NCBI GenBank assembly: GCA_021740025.1
Contig: JAIPAN010000031.1
Location: 1-8,795 of the forward strand
Direction: 5' to 3'
Origin: Sphingobacteriaceae bacterium
GTDB taxonomy: Bacteria > Bacteroidota > Bacteroidia > Sphingobacteriales > Sphingobacteriaceae
DNA length: 8,795 nucleotides
The notes below the pieces were generated by a model, which worked only from the letters and a program-made list of their open reading frames with translations, searched no databases and had not been told where the DNA came from. Positions 7,065-8,795 of this stretch are shown piece after piece (within the stretch, counting starts at the first letter, position 1; each line of letters starts with the position of its first letter). Made by a program: the position numbers and the translations under genes.

Positions 7065-8327
7065 TTAATTCGCTAACCAGCCAGCAGGGTTCAATGGGCT
7101 GCCCCCTTTCCACAATTCGAAGTGTACTTCGGTGCTGTCATCGCTTGGGTCAGTGGCTACCACACCCAGGCTTTGTTTCACCGAAACTTTTTGCCCGGCC
7201 GCTACACTTGTAGATTTTAGGTTAGAATAAATGGTAAAATATTCTCCATGACGTATCATGACGGCAAAGGTGGCGCCTACACTAAATACCCTACGCACTT
7301 CTCCGGAAAAAACGGCTCTTACTGTAGCCCCAGGATTGCTACGAATATCTACTCCGTTATTAGCTATTGTAACATTTGCACCGTAGCTGTGGGTGCCAAA
7401 ACCTTCGGTAATGGTACCATTGGCTACAGGCCAAGGCAAACGGCCTCTATTATCTAAAAAGTCGGATGAAAGTTTTGCTGATTCGGGGGTTGCCGATAAA
7501 ATACTCGAACCTTTTGCCACCGGCTTGGTTGTGGCTGTTCTGTTTTCCGATTTCGCTTTATCTGCATCTACTTTTGCTGCAGCTTCTGCTTTTTTTCGCT
7601 CGGCCTCAATTTCACGAGCAACAGCTGCTTGTAAGGCTCTGTTTAACTGAATAGACTCCCGCTGTTTTTTACTCAACTCTTGCTTAAGCTGTTTTTCTTG
7701 CTTGGTTAAACCGCTAAGCACCTTGGTTTGGGTATTTTTTTCTTTGCCTAGGGTTTGCTTTTCTTTTTGTTGATCATTCAAGAGATTGGTTTTTTCCTCC
7801 TTATTTTGATCGAGTGCCACAATTTTTACGTTTAAATCGTGCTGTGTGCCCTGTATATAATTTGCCTGTTTTTTACGGTATTGCGTAAACTGCTGCAAAT
7901 ATTTTAAACGTTTGTAAGCTTGATTAAAATTATCGGCTGCAAATACAAACATCAGCTTGCTGTATGCACTTTGGTTTCGTTGCTCGAAACGTAGCATTTC
8001 TGCATATTCTTTCTTAAGCTGATTTAATTGCGACTGTAGGTTAATAACCGTTTTTGTGTTTTGGTTAATCTGATTATTCAAGAGATTTATCTCAGAATTG
8101 ATTGTATTAATTTTTTGTTCGCGGAGCCTTATTTTAGAATTTAAGTCTCGTATTTGTTTTAGGGATAATTTTTTGCTCGATGAGGTTTTATTCAGCGTGC
8201 GGTTTAATTCTTCTATCTCTCTGGTTAAGGCTTCTTTTTTACGCTTAAGGTCGGCACTACTTTGTGCATGCGCCTGCATACCTAAAACCATACAAAAGAA
8301 AAACAAGAGATAAAAAAACTTTTTCAT
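7065..8327 (-). CDS. envC: EnvC-like murein hydrolase activator (coiled coil plus degenerate LytM/M23 domain)
   Basis: EnvC proteins sit in the periplasm and switch on cell-wall amidases at the division site. This protein has 420 residues. An ATG start gives a signal peptide (MKKFFYLLFFFCMVLG, cleavage after AHA near 21). A long coiled coil follows (about 24-250), interrupted by KLMFVFAADNFNQAYKRL (124-141), a segment typical of Bacteroidota EnvC homologues. A Lys/Ala/Thr-rich linker (about 250-295) leads to a LytM (peptidase M23) domain at 297-420. Most metal ligands of active M23 enzymes are replaced: Asn323 where His is expected in HxGxD (Asp327 is kept), Asn369 in the YxHL motif, and Glu400 for the first His of HxH (His402 is kept). 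It is therefore most likely a non-cleaving activator. It follows the DUF4292 gene after 18 bases and was probably transcribed with it. Its amidase partner is not in the window. Confidence 0.9.
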   Translation of the reverse strand: MKKFFYLLFFFCMVLGMQAHAQSSADLKRKKEALTREIEELNRTLNKTSSSKKLSLKQIRDLNSKIRLREQKINTINSEINLLNNQINQNTKTVINLQSQLNQLKKEYAEMLRFEQRNQSAYSKLMFVFAADNFNQAYKRLKYLQQFTQYRKKQANYIQGTQHDLNVKIVALDQNKEEKTNLLNDQQKEKQTLGKEKNTQTKVLSGLTKQEKQLKQELSKKQRESIQLNRALQAAVAREIEAERKKAEAAAKVDADKAKSENRTATTKPVAKGSSILSATPESAKLSSDFLDNRGRLPWPVANGTITEGFGTHSYGANVTIANNGVDIRSNPGATVRAVFSGEVRRVFSVGATFAVMIRHGEYFTIYSNLKSTSVAAGQKVSVKQSLGVVATDPSDDSTEVHFELWKGGSPLNPAGWLAN

Positions 8328-8346
8328 GCCGTAAATGTATTTAAAA

Positions 8347-8795
8347 TTAGTTTTTTACCGAAAATCGTTTGGGAACACTAAACGGAAAATCTAGCGGTGT
8401 ATCCTTTTCTACTTTGGTGTATTTCAATTCTGCCTGAACCGATTTAGCTCCCACCAACGAACTTAATTTAAGTACATGTGGTAGTAATTGTCCGCCTTCA
8501 TCCCAAAACTCAGTATAACCCACCTGTAATTCTTGCTTGGCTGTAGCATCAAGCAAGTGCAAATTTTTCATTTTCAAGGCTTCGTTAAACCGAATATCGT
8601 ATTGAATGCTGCTCAGATTACCCATAAGCTGTACTAGGGAATCTTTGGTACTTATTTCATGTGTTTGTTTAAAAATTTCGGGCCATATATTGCCTACCAA
8701 CATGGCTTGTAGCGTACCAAAATTTACTTGAGGATTGGTATACTCATGTATATAACTAAACGGTTTTTTAATGTACACACTCTCTAAACGATTGA
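8347..8795 (-). CDS. DUF4292 family protein (5' end cut by window edge)
   Basis: The last 148 codons of a gene that continues beyond the window; the frame is open to the final base, so the GTG at 8776-8778 is an internal Val and not a start. The visible part begins NRLESVYIKKPFSYIHE and continues with VNFGTLQAMLVGNIWPEIF. This resembles the DUF4292 pattern of a short sequence about Tyr/Phe-containing strands followed by a 'LQALLLGN'-like helix. The family is found in Bacteroidota, usually as an outer-membrane-associated lipoprotein of unknown function. Its place directly before an EnvC-like gene is the arrangement I recall from other members of the phylum and supports the call. The signal peptide or lipobox would be outside the window. 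No function can be assigned beyond a probable envelope location. Confidence 0.75.
   Translation of the reverse strand, partial: NRLESVYIKKPFSYIHEYTNPQVNFGTLQAMLVGNIWPEIFKQTHEISTKDSLVQLMGNLSSIQYDIRFNEALKMKNLHLLDATAKQELQVGYTEFWDEGGQLLPHVLKLSSLVGAKSVQAELKYTKVEKDTPLDFPFSVPKRFSVKN

Noticed and set aside
7393..7654. Overlapping plus-strand open frames of 85 and 62 codons opposite envC
   Set aside because: They mirror the Ala/Lys/Glu-rich coiled coil and linker of envC, giving low-complexity Ala/Phe/Leu-rich products; no independent sign of coding.
8776..8778. GTG as the start of the DUF4292 gene
   Set aside because: The frame stays open upstream to the window end and the family pattern (NRLESVYIKK) continues through it, so this is an internal Val.

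Overview
This window is an ordinary-looking, tightly packed chromosomal segment from a member of the Bacteroidota. Four things point there: a SprA-type outer-membrane secretion protein, a DUF4292 protein next to an EnvC-like protein, promoter boxes of the Bacteroidota form (TTTG ... TAnnTTTG), and no purine-rich Shine-Dalgarno sequences before the starts. A more exact placement (Flavobacteriia, Chitinophagia, Sphingobacteriia or Saprospiria) cannot be justified from the sequence alone. All eight genes lie on the minus strand. There is no gene-free stretch longer than about 80 bases, no RNA gene, no mobile element and no CRISPR array.

Read in the direction of transcription (high to low coordinates), the first block is the 3' part of a DUF4292 gene, cut by the window end, followed after 18 bases by an EnvC-like murein hydrolase activator. 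A good promoter then precedes two small TatA-type genes separated by 5 bases. A MltD-like lytic transglycosylase with LysM domains follows. This half is about the cell envelope: a non-catalytic LytM protein of the kind that activates amidases, twin-arginine translocase subunits, and an enzyme that cuts glycan strands.

The second block starts at another TAnnTTTG promoter near 5270-5303. It runs maeB (malic enzyme with a phosphotransacetylase-like tail), then after 5 bases ruvA (Holliday-junction recognition), then after 27 bases sprA (translocon of the type IX secretion system). sprA runs off the low-coordinate end of the window, so only its first 769 codons are present. It has no ATG start and appears to begin with TTG. 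The three genes are functionally unrelated but look co-transcribed; I recall a similar ruvA-sprA neighbourhood in other Bacteroidota.

I found no clearly new biological system. The points most worth a second look are the TTG start of sprA, a 13-bp direct repeat over the maeB promoter, the loss of metal-binding residues in the EnvC LytM domain, a probable hidden second LysM in the transglycosylase, and the tandem unequal TatA pair.
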